From Clostridium sp. 'White wine YQ' (lineage in GTDB: Bacteria; Bacillota; Clostridia; Clostridiales; Clostridiaceae), in the NCBI RefSeq assembly GCF_028728205.1, contig NZ_JAQYUU010000005.1, forward strand, positions 248,001-312,000: 64,000 nt of DNA, read 5' to 3'. Numbering within the stretch: position 1 is the first letter of the stretch; each line of letters opens with the position of its first letter. The position numbers were made by a program, and so were the translations under genes. Positions 63,187 to 64,000 of the stretch are shown piece after piece. Below the pieces are notes generated by a model. It was not told the origin of the DNA, made no database searches, and was given only the letters and a program-made list of their open reading frames with translations.

Positions 63187-64000
63187 CTATATTATTACTT
63201 GAACCTCATGTTCACCATCATCTAAGTATGGTATTATATTATCTTTAATAGGAGCTCCATCTAAATATATTTCTTTGGTTTCTCCTCTCTTTACTTGTAT
63301 ATGATAAGTGCACCCATCCTTTCTATAGTTTATTTCATATCCATTCCATTCATCTGGTATGCATGGTTCTATTGAAAATCCCTTTCCTTCTTTTAGCTTA
63401 AGTCCAAGTATACCATCTATACCAACTCTATACATCCATCCAGATGCACCTGTATACCAGCTCCATCCACCTCTGCCTTCATGCCCTTCTGTTGCATAGA
63501 TATCAGCAGTCATTACATATGGTTCAACCTTATATCTTTCGCACTCAAGATATGACTTGGAGTGGTTAATTGGGTTTATCATGTGGAATATTCTCCAAGC
63601 TTTATAATTATACTTTAGCTTAGTCATTGCAAGTATAACCCATGTTGCTGCATGAGTATATTGTCCCCCATTCTCCCTAACTCCTGGCACATACCCCTTT
63701 ATATATCCTGGTTCTAGCATAGAATTATTAAATGCTGGAGTTAATAACAGAACCATTCCCATATTTTCTTTAACAAGATATCTTTCTAAAGCTGCCATAG
63801 CCTCTTCTACCCTAGATTCTCTTCCCGCTCCTGAGATTACTGACCATGATTGAGATAATGAATCAATTTGACACTCATCATTTTCAATTGATCCTAATGG
63901 TGTTCCATCATCAAAATAAGCTCTTCTGTACCATCCGCCATCCCAAGCATTCTCCTCAAGATTTTCACCTATAAAGTCTCTCATTTCTTCATATCTCTTT
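63187..64000 (-). CDS. GH94-type glycoside phosphorylase, C-terminal part (5' end outside window)
   Basis: The visible 270 residues are the C-terminal part of a cellobiose/chitobiose phosphorylase or of the NdvB-type phosphorylase domain: NAWDGGWYRRAYFDDGTPLGS, CQIDSLSQSWSVISGAG, GQYTHAATWVILAM, HEGRGGWSWYTGASGWMYR and LKEGKGFSIEPCIPDEW. The frame stays open to base 64000, so the true start lies outside, and an internal ATG at 63984 should not be taken as the start. The catalytic Asp would be upstream, outside the window, so activity cannot be judged. Confidence 0.88.
   Translation of the reverse strand, partial: KRYEEMRDFIGENLEENAWDGGWYRRAYFDDGTPLGSIENDECQIDSLSQSWSVISGAGRESRVEEAMAALERYLVKENMGMVLLLTPAFNNSMLEPGYIKGYVPGVRENGGQYTHAATWVILAMTKLKYNYKAWRIFHMINPINHSKSYLECERYKVEPYVMTADIYATEGHEGRGGWSWYTGASGWMYRVGIDGILGLKLKEGKGFSIEPCIPDEWNGYEINYRKDGCTYHIQVKRGETKEIYLDGAPIKDNIIPYLDDGEHEVQVII

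Noticed and set aside
1..64000. CRISPR arrays, tRNA, rRNA, prophage or insertion sequence genes
   Set aside because: None seen: no regularly spaced repeats, no cloverleaf sequences and no transposase, integrase or phage structural genes.

Overview
This AT-rich window (no rRNA, tRNA or CRISPR seen) reads as chromosome of a Clostridium sensu stricto-type organism. The support is: strong AGGAGG-type ribosome sites; a clostridial ThlA thiolase; a class F-type flavodiiron fusion; PRD/sigma-54 PTS control; a XylFII-LytS-YesN/XylFGH xylose locus like the one described in C. beijerinckii; an alr-ndoAI-ndoA cluster; and B. subtilis-like synteny around ftsEX-ctpB-minJ-uvrB. The species cannot be fixed from this window. 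Most genes in the first half lie on the minus strand.

Layout. 1-2700: MurNAc recycling (PTS IIBC, MurQ, RpiR-type regulator) with twin identical operators. 3000-4020: membrane acyltransferase. 4089-12502: uvrB under a LexA-type box, then MinJ-like PDZ protein, CtpB protease, FtsX, FtsE and two tandem YitT proteins. 12697-14465: split transketolase. 14979-20835: EndoA toxin and antitoxin, alanine racemase, a GerS/YdcC-like lipoprotein, NAD(P)HX repair enzyme, AcpS, two unknowns. 20950-21050: candidate small RNA. 21364-25363: flavodiiron-rubredoxin-reductase fusion, SSB paralogue, YihY protein. 25546-28654: UDP-sugar operon (aminotransferase, acetyltransferase, dehydrogenase). 28789-34540: mutarotase-like gene, then a lactose/cellobiose-type PTS with a sigma-54 promoter and its LevR-like activator. 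34777-36530: lysine permease behind a lysine riboswitch. 36830-39070: small membrane protein, TruA, CmpB-like membrane protein. 39154-48489: xylose sensing and ABC uptake. 48582-51463: thiolase, ferredoxin-type reductase, TetR and a 51-residue protein missed by ordinary ORF calling. 51743-55885: TetR plus chemoreceptor, and an H-NOX haem chemoreceptor. 56089-61521: Ser/Thr kinase, exonuclease, two small proteins, orphan histidine kinase with a membrane partner. 61851-64000: small protein, ferritin-VIT protein, and the C-terminal part of a GH94-type phosphorylase.

The most notable observations are three. A modular, highly structured intergenic repeat occurs in three copies in one orientation, each just 3' of a minus-strand gene. 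The H-NOX chemoreceptor keeps all three distal-pocket residues (Trp9, Asn74, Tyr140) associated with stable O2 binding. Several regulatory sites can be read directly and tie genes together: the TetR operator shared by tetR and thlA, the MurR-type twin operators, the sigma-54 promoter with clustered TGTATC sites, and the lysine riboswitch. Many start codons were moved from the longest open frame to an internal ATG or TTG because the longer frame begins inside the ribosome-binding site.
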